22,994 nt of DNA, from contig JAFGBV010000208.1 of assembly GCA_016932955.1 (NCBI GenBank), positions 1 through 22,994 of the forward strand, written 5' to 3'. The stretch is from Anaerolineales bacterium. GTDB lineage: Bacteria; Chloroflexota; Anaerolineae; Anaerolineales; UBA4823. Below, piece by piece: positions 1-6,836 of the stretch. Made by a program: the position numbers and the translations under genes. Within the stretch, counting starts at the first letter, position 1. Each line of letters starts with the position of its first letter. The notes below the pieces were generated by a model that searched no databases, was not told the DNA's origin, and saw only the letters and a list, made by a program, of their open reading frames with translations.

Positions 1-678
1 GAGCAGGAAGTGGATATCATCCTGTGGGATGGCGGCAACAACGACTTCCCCTTCTACGTCTCTGATCTCAAGATCGTTGTCGCCGATCCGCACCGCCCCG
101 GTCACGAGCTGACCTACCACCCCGGCGAAACCAATGTCAACGACGCAGATGTCTTCGTGATCAACAAAGTCGATACCGCTACTGCTGAGAACGTCATCAC
201 CGTCCGCCAGCACCTGGCGCAGCGCAACCCGAACGCCATCGTCATCGAGGGCGCCTCGCCGCTCTTTGTGGAAGACCCTGGCTCCATTCGCGGCAAGCGC
301 GTCCTGGTCATCGAAGATGGCCCCACGCTCACCCACGGCGAGATGGCTTACGGCGCCGGCTGGGTGGCTGCCCGCCGCTTTGGCGCCGCCGAGATCGTCG
401 ACCCGCGCCCCTTCGCCGTCCGCTCCATCTTGGAAACCTACCAGAAATACCCCAAGACCGGCCCCATCCTCCCTGCCATGGGTTACGGCGAGGAGCAAAC
501 CAGGGACCTGGAAAAGACCATTGCCCGCGCCGATGTGGACATGGTGATCATCGGCACACCCATCGACCTCACCCGCATCATCAAGATCAACAAGCCTTCT
601 CAGCGGGTGCGCTATGAGCTGCAGGAGATCGGACAGCCCACCCTGGAAGACCTGCTGAAAGCCAAGTTCGGCAGATAA
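1..678 (+). CDS. Cyclic 2,3-diphosphoglycerate synthetase-like GTPase (5' truncated)
   Basis: The reading frame is open from base 1, so this is the C-terminal part (225 codons) of a longer protein; family members are roughly 440-450 residues. The visible part contains DGGNNDFPFY near its start, an NKVD guanine-specificity motif at about codons 55-58, and a C-terminal Rossmann-like half with the IEDGPTLTHG segment. These match P-loop GTPases annotated as cyclic 2,3-diphosphoglycerate synthetase. In methanogens that enzyme makes cyclic 2,3-diphosphoglycerate from 2,3-diphosphoglycerate and ATP; in bacteria the true substrate is less certain. The Walker A motif would lie upstream of the window. 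An intrinsic terminator follows the stop codon directly, so this gene probably ends its transcript. Confidence is high for the family and moderate for the reaction. Confidence 0.8.
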   Translation, partial: EQEVDIILWDGGNNDFPFYVSDLKIVVADPHRPGHELTYHPGETNVNDADVFVINKVDTATAENVITVRQHLAQRNPNAIVIEGASPLFVEDPGSIRGKRVLVIEDGPTLTHGEMAYGAGWVAARRFGAAEIVDPRPFAVRSILETYQKYPKTGPILPAMGYGEEQTRDLEKTIARADVDMVIIGTPIDLTRIIKINKPSQRVRYELQEIGQPTLEDLLKAKFGR

Positions 679-691
679 CCCGCATCCATCG

Positions 692-735
692 CGAAGGGCA
701 AAGGATCAGCAGATGCTTTGCCCTTCGTTCTTTCC
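692..735 (+). terminator. Intrinsic terminator after the GTPase gene
   Basis: An 11-bp perfect stem (CGAAGGGCAAA at 692-702 with TTTGCCCTTCG at 717-727) encloses a 14-base loop and is followed by the T-rich tail TTCTTTCC. It lies 13 bases after the GTPase stop. Its right arm covers the TTG at 718, an otherwise possible start for the next gene. Confidence 0.8.
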
Positions 736-744
736 AGTCTGCTT

Positions 745-2049
745 ATGCCTACCCTTCACTGGGCCTCTAAGTCTCTCCCCCCCCTCCCCGCTGCCTCCCT
801 GGCGCTCGACTCGCTCATCTATCCCCAGGGTCTCGGCTACGTTCCACCCTCGGCAGCCTCCCGTAACCATCCACCAATTCCTGCCAATCGCTTACTGCTG
901 GGCGACAATCTCGCTGTGATGGCAGCTCTCCTGCCCGATTATGAAGGCATGATCGACCTGATCTACGCCGACCCGCCCTTCTTCACCCAGAAAAGTTTCC
1001 CTGCCCGCATTGGGCGCGGCGAAGATTCGCGCCGCCCGCAGGACTGGCAGCTCGCAGACGGCTACCCCGACGCCTGGGGCAGCCTGGATGCCTACCTGGA
1101 TATGCTCTACCCGCGCCTGGCGCTGATGCACCGCCTGCTCTCCCCCACAGGCGCCTTCTACCTGCACCTGGATTGGCACGCAAGCGCCTACGCCCGCCTG
1201 CTGCTGGATGAGATCTTTGGCGCGGAGCGCCTGCTCAACGAGATCATCTGGGTCTATCACGGCCCCTCTCCCATCCGCTCCGCCTTTAACCGCAAACACG
1301 ATACCATCCTGGCTTATACCAAAAGCAACCAATACACCTTCAATGTCGATGCCGTGCGCCAGCCCTACCACCCCGGGACGGTGAAAACATTTGCCTCCTC
1401 GCCCAAGGCAGGTTTCGGAAAAGTACCCAACCTGGAAAGAGGTAAGGTGCCGGAGGATTGGTGGTATTTCCCGGTGATCGCCCGCCTGCACAACGAGCGC
1501 ACCGGCTACCCCACGCAGAAACCAGCCGCCCTGCTGGAACGCATCTTGCTCGCCTCTTCCAACCCCGGAGACCTGGTGGCAGATTTCTTCTGCGGCTCTG
1601 GCACCACCGCCCTGGCAGCATCCCGCCTGGGGCGGCATTTCCTGGCGAATGACGCATCCTGGAGAGCTGTCCACACCACCCGTACCCGCCTGGTTGCTCG
1701 AAACGCAGCCCCTTTCACATTAGAGACCCTGCTTGGCGAGAATGATCAGCCTGCTCGCCCCAACGCAGAAGATATCCCCTACCTCAGCCAGATCAGCTCA
1801 CCCAACGAGGTGCGCCTGACTGACCTCAATCTCGCGCAGGATAGCGCTATGCTAGATTACTGGGAAATTGATCCAGCCTATGATGGAGAAATCTTCCGCT
1901 CCGCTGCCCAGGCCTTGCGTCCGTTGCGTAAATCCGCAAGCATCGCCGCCAGCCTTCCGCTTCCTTTTTCCCCCGGTAACCTTCCTCGCTGTGTGCGCCT
2001 GGTCGATATTCACGGCAAGGTCACCCGCCTGCTGGTGAACCCTGTCTGA
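745..2049 (+). CDS. Solitary beta-class DNA methyltransferase (N6-adenine/N4-cytosine type)
   Basis: This S-adenosylmethionine-dependent DNA methylase belongs to the N6_N4_Mtase family (PF01555 type). The catalytic motif IV DPPF is at residues 76-79 of a 434-residue product. A motif X-like TQKP is at 257-260 and the AdoMet-binding motif I FCGSG at 282-286. The order catalytic - target recognition - motif X - AdoMet region defines the beta class. The target base and site cannot be read from sequence. I chose ATG 745; an in-frame TTG at 718 lies inside the upstream terminator stem, and neither start has a good ribosome binding site. No restriction endonuclease lies beside it, so it may be an orphan regulatory methylase or part of a system completed elsewhere. 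The convergent downstream gene ends 10 bases away. Confidence 0.85.
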   Translation: MPTLHWASKSLPPLPAASLALDSLIYPQGLGYVPPSAASRNHPPIPANRLLLGDNLAVMAALLPDYEGMIDLIYADPPFFTQKSFPARIGRGEDSRRPQDWQLADGYPDAWGSLDAYLDMLYPRLALMHRLLSPTGAFYLHLDWHASAYARLLLDEIFGAERLLNEIIWVYHGPSPIRSAFNRKHDTILAYTKSNQYTFNVDAVRQPYHPGTVKTFASSPKAGFGKVPNLERGKVPEDWWYFPVIARLHNERTGYPTQKPAALLERILLASSNPGDLVADFFCGSGTTALAASRLGRHFLANDASWRAVHTTRTRLVARNAAPFTLETLLGENDQPARPNAEDIPYLSQISSPNEVRLTDLNLAQDSAMLDYWEIDPAYDGEIFRSAAQALRPLRKSASIAASLPLPFSPGNLPRCVRLVDIHGKVTRLLVNPV

Positions 2050-2059
2050 AACCCCCACC

Positions 2060-2740
2060 CTAAGCTGAAATAATCCTGCGTTGCTCTACGCGGCAGGAGG
2101 ATGCGCAGCGGCGTACATTCGCTTCCACGTTCTCCAGGTGTTGCGCCACCTGCTCCGCTTCCACGCCAGCAGGCGCATACGAAACATATAACACGTGGCT
2201 GGTCTGGCGGGTGATGAGAGAGATGTGGTCCTGCCCGTAAATGACCGTGCATACCACCCCGCTGGCATCGCGCATTGCCATATCGCCCGCCCGTAGTTGT
2301 TTGGGCGCGCCATTCATGCGCACCATGAAATCGCCCTCACGCGAAAGGTCCATCCACACCGGGGGCTGAAGCCGCGCCACATCATGCCCAGCCGTCAGCA
2401 CCATCGTCTCCAGCTCAGCCGTGAAGTTCGCATCCACCAGCATCGAGACCTCTGGCAAACTCTTGCCCTTCAGTGCCACAGATTCAACCTGCAACAGCAC
2501 ATGGTAGGTTTTATCAAACTTCTTATAATAACGCTCGTATGCCTTCATGATCGGCAACGCCAGGAAATCGCTGCGTGTAAACCCGCCATAATGCTGGCAC
2601 AATTGCTGTTCCACCCTGCACTTCTCCGCATCCAGCGCTGCGCAGGTGCGCGAGTTATCAACCCCGGAAATCTCCAGCAGGCCGATATGCGCGCCTGGGT
2701 AGGCTAATCGCCACTCTTGCGTCGCTTCTATTGTCAACAT
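2060..2740 (-). CDS. Stand-alone B3/4-domain protein (PheRS beta editing-domain-like)
   Basis: The 226-residue protein resembles the B3/4 domain of phenylalanyl-tRNA synthetase beta, found alone in many bacteria (COG3382 type). The diagnostic part is the C-terminal half: an LRAGDMAMRDASGVVCTVIYG stretch, then ISLITRQTSHVLYVSYAPAG and a final helix with VAQHLENV. In PheRS this domain hydrolyses mis-acylated Tyr-tRNA-Phe. The stand-alone proteins are presumed to edit or bind amino acids or aminoacyl-tRNAs, but their role is unproven. The gene starts 12 bases after the stop of the atypical response regulator, suggesting a two-gene operon. No clear Shine-Dalgarno sequence precedes ATG 2740. No membrane segments or signal peptide are seen. 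Family confidence is good; function is open. Confidence 0.65.
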   Translation of the reverse strand: MLTIEATQEWRLAYPGAHIGLLEISGVDNSRTCAALDAEKCRVEQQLCQHYGGFTRSDFLALPIMKAYERYYKKFDKTYHVLLQVESVALKGKSLPEVSMLVDANFTAELETMVLTAGHDVARLQPPVWMDLSREGDFMVRMNGAPKQLRAGDMAMRDASGVVCTVIYGQDHISLITRQTSHVLYVSYAPAGVEAEQVAQHLENVEANVRRCASSCRVEQRRIISA

Positions 2741-2752
2741 TTTGAGAAAGAC

Positions 2753-3409
2753 TTACACATCCAGGCGGTAGCCCACCCCCCGGATCGTTTTCAGCAAGGT
2801 TGGCTTGCGCGGGTCGTCATGCAGTGCCGCCCGCAGCCAGGAAATATGCACATCCAGCGTGCGCGTATCCCCCGAATACTCTGTGTTCCAAACCTCACAA
2901 AATAGATTCTTGCGCTCCACCACCTCGCCGTGATGCTGCATCAGCACCTGCAGCAGGCGCACCAGCCGCGGGGTGAGGCGCGCTTCCTGTCCAAGGCAGC
3001 GCAGACGCTTATGCTCGATATCCAAACGCAGCGGCCCAACGTGGATGATGTGCTGAGCGTTGCCAGGCAGCAACGGTACGATGCGGTTAATCAATTTTCG
3101 CGCAGTAAACGGCAACTTCAAGACCACATTAGCGCAGGGATTTTCAGCGATTTCTTGCTTTTCGCCCAAGATCAACACAATGGGCAGATGATCCATCTTT
3201 TCACGCAAATCCTGGCAGATGCGCTTCCCGCTGGTGCGCATCGAAGCTGCGTTGATCACCACCAGGTCTGGATCCACCGTGAGCAGGCGCTCCAATGCCG
3301 CGGAGCCCGTTGCGACCAGCTCCACCTGGTAGTCTTTCTTGCGCAAGACCGGTATGAAAGACGGAATACCCGCCCGTTTGCCCTCAACCCAAATTAGCCT
3401 TGCTTTCAT
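2753..3409 (-). CDS. OmpR-family winged-helix regulator with degenerate receiver
   Basis: This 218-residue protein has the two-domain layout of OmpR/PhoB response regulators: receiver at about 1-112, winged helix at about 121-218 ending in the typical KTIRGVGYRL. The receiver lacks the phosphorylation set. The acidic pair is reduced to one Glu (E9), the acceptor position reads VVIN (N53 instead of Asp), the Thr/Ser switch position is LILG, and the Lys before Pro is Leu (KLPF, L99). It should therefore act without phosphotransfer, like other atypical regulators. No histidine kinase is nearby. ATG 3409 starts the conserved beta-1 strand; an open frame continues upstream to GTG 3475, almost at the predicted transcription start. 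The B3/4-domain gene follows closely and may be its co-transcribed partner. Confidence 0.85.
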   Translation of the reverse strand: MKARLIWVEGKRAGIPSFIPVLRKKDYQVELVATGSAALERLLTVDPDLVVINAASMRTSGKRICQDLREKMDHLPIVLILGEKQEIAENPCANVVLKLPFTARKLINRIVPLLPGNAQHIIHVGPLRLDIEHKRLRCLGQEARLTPRLVRLLQVLMQHHGEVVERKNLFCEVWNTEYSGDTRTLDVHISWLRAALHDDPRKPTLLKTIRGVGYRLDV

Positions 3410-3453
3410 TCTCCGATACCTGTTTGATCGTGGTGCTTCATCAAGTTCTGCAT
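3406..3453 (-). CDS. Possible 15-codon leader peptide upstream of the regulator
   Basis: A short frame reading MQNLMKHHDQTGIGE is preceded at once by AGGAGGGG, the only good ribosome-binding sequence in the leader of the regulator gene. Its TGA overlaps the regulator ATG in an ATGA arrangement, as expected for translational coupling. Against it, only two bases separate AGGAGG from the first ATG; an in-frame TTG (3444) or ATG (3441) would also fit poorly. It is too short for homology support. Confidence 0.3.
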   Translation of the reverse strand: MQNLMKHHDQTGIGE

Positions 3454-3483
3454 CCCCTCCTGTATCATGATCCACTTGCTGCG

Positions 3484-3511
3484 ATTATACCGTAATCTTA
3501 AAAACTGGCAA
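3484..3511 (-). promoter_or_regulatory. Promoter of the regulator-B3/4 operon
   Basis: On the minus strand TTGCCA (3506-3511) and a perfect TATAAT (3484-3489) are separated by 16 bases. Transcription would start near 3477, about 68 bases before the regulator ATG. Confidence 0.7.
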
Positions 3512-3537
3512 GGATGAATTCTTTAACATTCGGTCTG

Positions 3538-3583
3538 GGTTCTCTGGGAATTGCCGGGGTGAGGCGGATCTGTGGGGGTGTTT
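3538..3583 (+). repeat. Intergenic repeat, copy 1
   Basis: A 46-base unit in the divergent gap between the regulator and the nuclease gene. It begins GGTTCTCTGGGAATTGCC and ends GTGGGGGTGTTT. Its first 34 bases match copy 3 at 12717 in 32 positions, and its full length matches copy 2 at 8940 in about 37 of 46 without gaps. A small hairpin (AGCGG-GAAG-CCGCT) follows soon after. It may belong to a dispersed REP- or MITE-like family. Confidence 0.65.
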
Positions 3584-3643
3584 GATAGCGGGAAGCCGCT
3601 GTCTAGCACTCCAGAATCCTCCTTAAAGTCCACTTGCAAAGTA

Positions 3644-3652
3644 TGTTAGAAT
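3644..3652 (+). promoter_or_regulatory. Extended -10 promoter of the nuclease-primosome operon
   Basis: TGTTAGAAT is an extended -10 element (TGn plus TAGAAT, five of six to consensus) about 40 bases upstream of ATG 3691. The -35 candidate TTAAAG at 3623-3628 is weak at an 18-base spacing, consistent with an extended -10 type. Confidence 0.45.
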
Positions 3653-3690
3653 AAAACTCACTTGGTTGGTTACTCTCCCGGAGGCCTCTT

Positions 3691-4263
3691 ATGACTGAAA
3701 TGGTGGAAGTGGTGATTGACAGCATTCGTGTCAGCTTGATGTCGCAGAATCGGATTGTCATCCTGCGCGAGGCAGATACAGAGCGCTACCTGCCGATATG
3801 GATTGGAGTCTTTGAGGCCGAGGCCATCGCCCTGGGCTTGCAAGAAGTCGAGGTCGCCCGCCCGATGACCTGGGATCTGCTCAAGAATGTTTTCACTGCC
3901 TTGAACGCGCGTATTCTGCGCGTCGAAATCACCGCCCTGCGCGATGACACTTTCTTCGGCAATATCGTTGCCGAGGTGGAGGGCCAGGTCATCAATATCG
4001 ATTCACGACCCTCAGATGCCCTCGCCCTTGCTGTGCGTGTTCATGCTCCCATCCTGGTGTCTCGTGCTGTGATGGACGCTGCGGGGGTCACCCCAGAGAA
4101 GGATCTGCAAGAAGGCCAGGCCGAGACAGAAGCACCCGCCGCCGCCCCATCCACTGAAGAAGGACAAGAGCGCCTTTCAGTCTTTGAGGATTTCCTGGAC
4201 AAGCTCGACCTGGGGAAAATGGATTCCCAGGATCCAGACGAAGAAGATAAAGATATACTGTAA
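3691..4263 (+). CDS. Bifunctional nuclease (BFN) domain protein, DUF151 family
   Basis: The 190-residue protein opens with a complete BFN/DUF151 domain at about 1-130. The segments VVIDSIRVSL, LPIWIGVFEAEAIAL and INIDSRPSDALALAVR are the conserved core of this family. Characterised relatives show combined RNase and DNase activity; the cellular role in bacteria is poorly defined. The C-terminal 60 residues are acidic and rich in Ala, Glu and Asp (ending DEEDKDIL) and look disordered. A strong GGAGG (from the CCCGGAGGCC stretch) precedes ATG 3691 at good spacing. The dnaB gene starts 12 bases after its stop, so it appears to lead the DnaB-DnaD-DnaC operon. That context suggests a link to replication or repair, but this is inference. 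Confidence 0.88.
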   Translation: MTEMVEVVIDSIRVSLMSQNRIVILREADTERYLPIWIGVFEAEAIALGLQEVEVARPMTWDLLKNVFTALNARILRVEITALRDDTFFGNIVAEVEGQVINIDSRPSDALALAVRVHAPILVSRAVMDAAGVTPEKDLQEGQAETEAPAAAPSTEEGQERLSVFEDFLDKLDLGKMDSQDPDEEDKDIL

Positions 4264-4275
4264 GGGTAGACAGGG

Positions 4276-6108
4276 ATGGCCGATCTTCCCCCTTACGATG
4301 AAAGCCCAGCCCCCGCGGTACAGGTGATCCCGCACAGCCGCGAAGCCGAAGAGGCTGTCTTGGGCGCGGTGCTGATCAACCCCGAAGCCTACTTTGATGT
4401 CGCCCAATTCCTGCGTGAGGACGATTTCTACATTTACCGGCATCGCTGGATCTGGCAGGCCTTCAGCCGCCTGAACGAGCGCCGCTCACCGATCGATTTT
4501 CTCACCGTGCGCGAGGAACTGGAGCAGATAGGTCAGTTGGCTGAGGTAGGCGGGCCGGCTTACCTGGCTGCGCTGATCAATAATGTTCCCACCTCCCTGC
4601 ATGCCGAAGCCTATGGGCATATCGTCGAGCAGACTGCCATTCGCCGCCGCATGATCACCGCCGCCAATGATATCGCCAAGCTGGCTTACCAGGAAGATAT
4701 GAGCCTCGAAGCCAGCATGGACGAGGCCGAGAAGGCCATTTTTGGCGTCAGCGAGCGGCGCACCACTCGTGACCTCCAGCCGATCAAGCAAGTGCTCAGC
4801 GAGGTGTACGACCGGGTGGACCAGGTAGCCCACCGCGGCGAAGATGCCCTTGGCGTTCCCAGCGGTTTTATCGACCTGGACCGCCTGCTGGGTGGTATGC
4901 AGCCATCCGATTTTCTGATCATCGCCGGGAGGCCCGGCACCGGTAAAACCTCCTTCATGCTCTCTGCGGTCAAAAACGCCGCCCAAACCTACAAGAAACA
5001 CATCGCCATCTTCTCGATGGAAATGTCTAACGAGCAGCTTGTCCAGCGCCTGATCTCGCAAGAAACCGGCATCGATACCCACCACCTGCGCACTGGCAAG
5101 CTAACGGATGACGAATGGGGGCTGTTTGCACATGCCGTCGAAGTGCTCGGTGATAATATCATTTTCCTCGATGACACCCCTGGCCTCACCCCGCTTCAGT
5201 TACGCACCAAATGCCGCCGCCTGCATATGGAATACCATCTAGATCTGGTGATTGTAGATTACTTACAGCTCATGAGCGGTGGCACGCGCAGCGAAAACCG
5301 TGTCCAGGAAGTCTCCTATATCTCGCGCAACATGAAGATCCTCGCCCGCGAGCTGGATGTGCCCGTCCTGGCAGCCGCCCAGCTCTCGCGCGCCATCGAA
5401 CAGCGCGCTGACAAAGAACCACAACTGTCAGACTTGCGCGAGTCTGGTTGCCTAACGGGGGATACACGGGTCACGCTTGCAGATAGCGGTTTGGATGTCC
5501 CGATACGCGATCTGGAAGGACAGGTGGGTGTTCACATTTGGGCGCTCAACCCCCAGACCTGGAAGATGGAGAGGACACCCATCAGCCGCGCCTTTACCAC
5601 CGGAGTCAAACCAGTCTTTTGTCTCACCACCCGCATCGGGCGCTCGATCCGCGCCACCGCCAACCATCGCTTCCTGACCATCCAGGGTTGGAAGCGCCTG
5701 GATGAACTAGGCCAAGGCGAATTGATTGCCCTACCCCGAAAACTAAATACCCCTTCTGTGCAAACCATCTCAGCCACCCTGGCAGAGAGTGATGTGTACT
5801 GGGACCAGGTATGGCAGGTGGAGCCTGACAGGGAAGAACAAGTCTTCGATCTGACTGTGCCGGGGCATGCCAACTTCGTAGCCAACAACCTGATCGTTCA
5901 TAACAGCCTCGAACAAGACGCCGACGTGGTGATGTTCATTCACCGCCCCGAGCTGTACAATCAAAATACTATTCAAGAGCACCTCGCCCAGATCAAGATC
6001 GCCAAACACCGCAATGGACCAGTAGGGATGGTGGAGCTGGTTTTCATCGAGAACCTGGCTCGTTTTGAGAATGCCGCAACCCAGCGCACAGACCTCAGCA
6101 GGATCTAA
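4276..6108 (+). CDS. dnaB: Replicative DNA helicase DnaB with an in-frame mini-intein
   Basis: The 610-residue precursor contains DnaB: N-terminal domain at about 18-120, linker, and RecA-like C-terminal domain with Walker A GRPGTGKTS (218-226) and Walker B LVIVDYLQL (324-332). Residues 392-543 are an intein (separate entry). It splits the motif DLRESG-SLEQDADVV, so excision plus ligation would give a helicase of 458 residues, normal for the family. DnaB is the hexameric 5'-3' helicase that unwinds DNA at the fork and recruits primase. The gene lies 12 bases after the nuclease gene and two bases before the DnaD-like gene, followed by the loader ATPase. The helicase and its likely loading factors thus form one transcription unit. 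Without splicing the helicase core would be interrupted, so splicing is presumably essential. Confidence 0.96.
   Translation: MADLPPYDESPAPAVQVIPHSREAEEAVLGAVLINPEAYFDVAQFLREDDFYIYRHRWIWQAFSRLNERRSPIDFLTVREELEQIGQLAEVGGPAYLAALINNVPTSLHAEAYGHIVEQTAIRRRMITAANDIAKLAYQEDMSLEASMDEAEKAIFGVSERRTTRDLQPIKQVLSEVYDRVDQVAHRGEDALGVPSGFIDLDRLLGGMQPSDFLIIAGRPGTGKTSFMLSAVKNAAQTYKKHIAIFSMEMSNEQLVQRLISQETGIDTHHLRTGKLTDDEWGLFAHAVEVLGDNIIFLDDTPGLTPLQLRTKCRRLHMEYHLDLVIVDYLQLMSGGTRSENRVQEVSYISRNMKILARELDVPVLAAAQLSRAIEQRADKEPQLSDLRESGCLTGDTRVTLADSGLDVPIRDLEGQVGVHIWALNPQTWKMERTPISRAFTTGVKPVFCLTTRIGRSIRATANHRFLTIQGWKRLDELGQGELIALPRKLNTPSVQTISATLAESDVYWDQVWQVEPDREEQVFDLTVPGHANFVANNLIVHNSLEQDADVVMFIHRPELYNQNTIQEHLAQIKIAKHRNGPVGMVELVFIENLARFENAATQRTDLSRI
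5449..5904 (+). other. Mini-intein in DnaB (152 residues, no homing endonuclease)
   Basis: The insert starts at Cys392 (CLTGDT, block A) and ends with NLIVHN at Asn543, with Ser544 as the +1 extein residue. All splicing residues are present: Cys1, the block B TxxH as TANH (intein His73), penultimate His151 and terminal Asn152. Block F reads FDLTVPGHANF. There is no LAGLIDADG or other endonuclease block; the place where one would sit, between ALPRKL and SDVYWD, holds only about 16 residues. Site and sequence are close to what I remember of the Synechocystis DnaB intein (ATANHRFLTI, GWKRLDEL and ALPRKL shared). It is therefore probably the same allele after natural loss of the endonuclease. Base composition looks like the flanking gene. 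Confidence 0.96.
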
Positions 6109-6110
6109 CC

Positions 6111-6836
6111 ATGGCCTCTTTTGCTGGATTTTCCGCAGAAAATGAAAACCCGATCCGCCTGCCAGAGACCTTCTTCCGCGATCTCCTGCCGCAGGTCGAT
6201 CACCTCGGCGAGCTGGTGCTGATCTTGCATGTGTTCTGGCAGTCAGAGCGCCAGGAAGGCGCCTTCCATTACCTGCGTTTGAGCGACCTCCTGGCCGATA
6301 AAAGCCTGCGCAATTCGTTCGGTCGCAGCAAGAAAGAAGCCCAAGCCGCGCTGCAAGACGCCCTCGAGCGCGCTGTGCAACATGGCGCGCTGCTGCGCGC
6401 CATGCTCACCCAACAACAAGGCGCCGATACGCTGATCTTTCTCAATTCACCGCGCGGGCGCGCCGCCGTTGAGGCAATTGAAAGGGGCGAATGGCGTATC
6501 AGCGGTGCAGCGCAAAGCCCGCCCGAGGCGGTTCCCCCAGCCCCGAATATCTACCGGCTATACGAAACCCATATCGGCCCGCTCACCCCGATGATCGCCG
6601 AAGCCCTGCGGGATGCCGAATCAACTTTCCCTGCCGATTGGATCGAAGATGCCTTTCGCATTTCCGTCGAGCGCAACAAGCGCTCCTGGAGTTACATCAA
6701 AGCCATCTTGCACCGCTGGCAGGAAGGAGGACGCAATGCCAAGGAAGGCCCAAAAGGCCAGCAAAATCGACGAGACCCTGAGGAAACTCGCCAGCGCTAC
6801 GCTGAGTGGAACCAGGAGCGACGCGGTTCCTCCTGA
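6111..6836 (+). CDS. DnaD-like primosome protein
   Basis: The 241-residue protein has the C-terminal DnaD/DnaB_2 domain (PF07261 type) at about 146-206. The pattern is NIYRLYETHIGPLTP, then an amphipathic helix with WIEDAFRISVERNKRSWSY, ending IKAILHRWQEGG. The N-terminal part (about 15-110) has the length and character of the winged-helix domain of DnaD proteins. In Firmicutes DnaD acts in primosome assembly, remodelling DNA and helping load the replicative helicase. The last 35 residues are charged and probably disordered. ATG 6111 follows the dnaB stop by two bases. The 3' end overlaps the loader ATPase gene by 101 bases in another frame. The gene neighbourhood strongly supports a helicase-loading role. 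Confidence 0.8.
   Translation: MASFAGFSAENENPIRLPETFFRDLLPQVDHLGELVLILHVFWQSERQEGAFHYLRLSDLLADKSLRNSFGRSKKEAQAALQDALERAVQHGALLRAMLTQQQGADTLIFLNSPRGRAAVEAIERGEWRISGAAQSPPEAVPPAPNIYRLYETHIGPLTPMIAEALRDAESTFPADWIEDAFRISVERNKRSWSYIKAILHRWQEGGRNAKEGPKGQQNRRDPEETRQRYAEWNQERRGSS

Noticed and set aside
892..1674. Minus-strand ORF of 260 codons
   Set aside because: It is a GC-rich shadow of the methyltransferase; the plus strand has clear catalytic motifs.
745..2740. Restriction-modification or defence system
   Set aside because: Only the methyltransferase is recognisable; the neighbouring gene is a B3/4-domain protein, not a nuclease.
6613..6735. Longer N-terminus for the loader ATPase
   Set aside because: It lies within dnaD coding sequence, and the internal ATG 6736 has a perfect AGGAGG.
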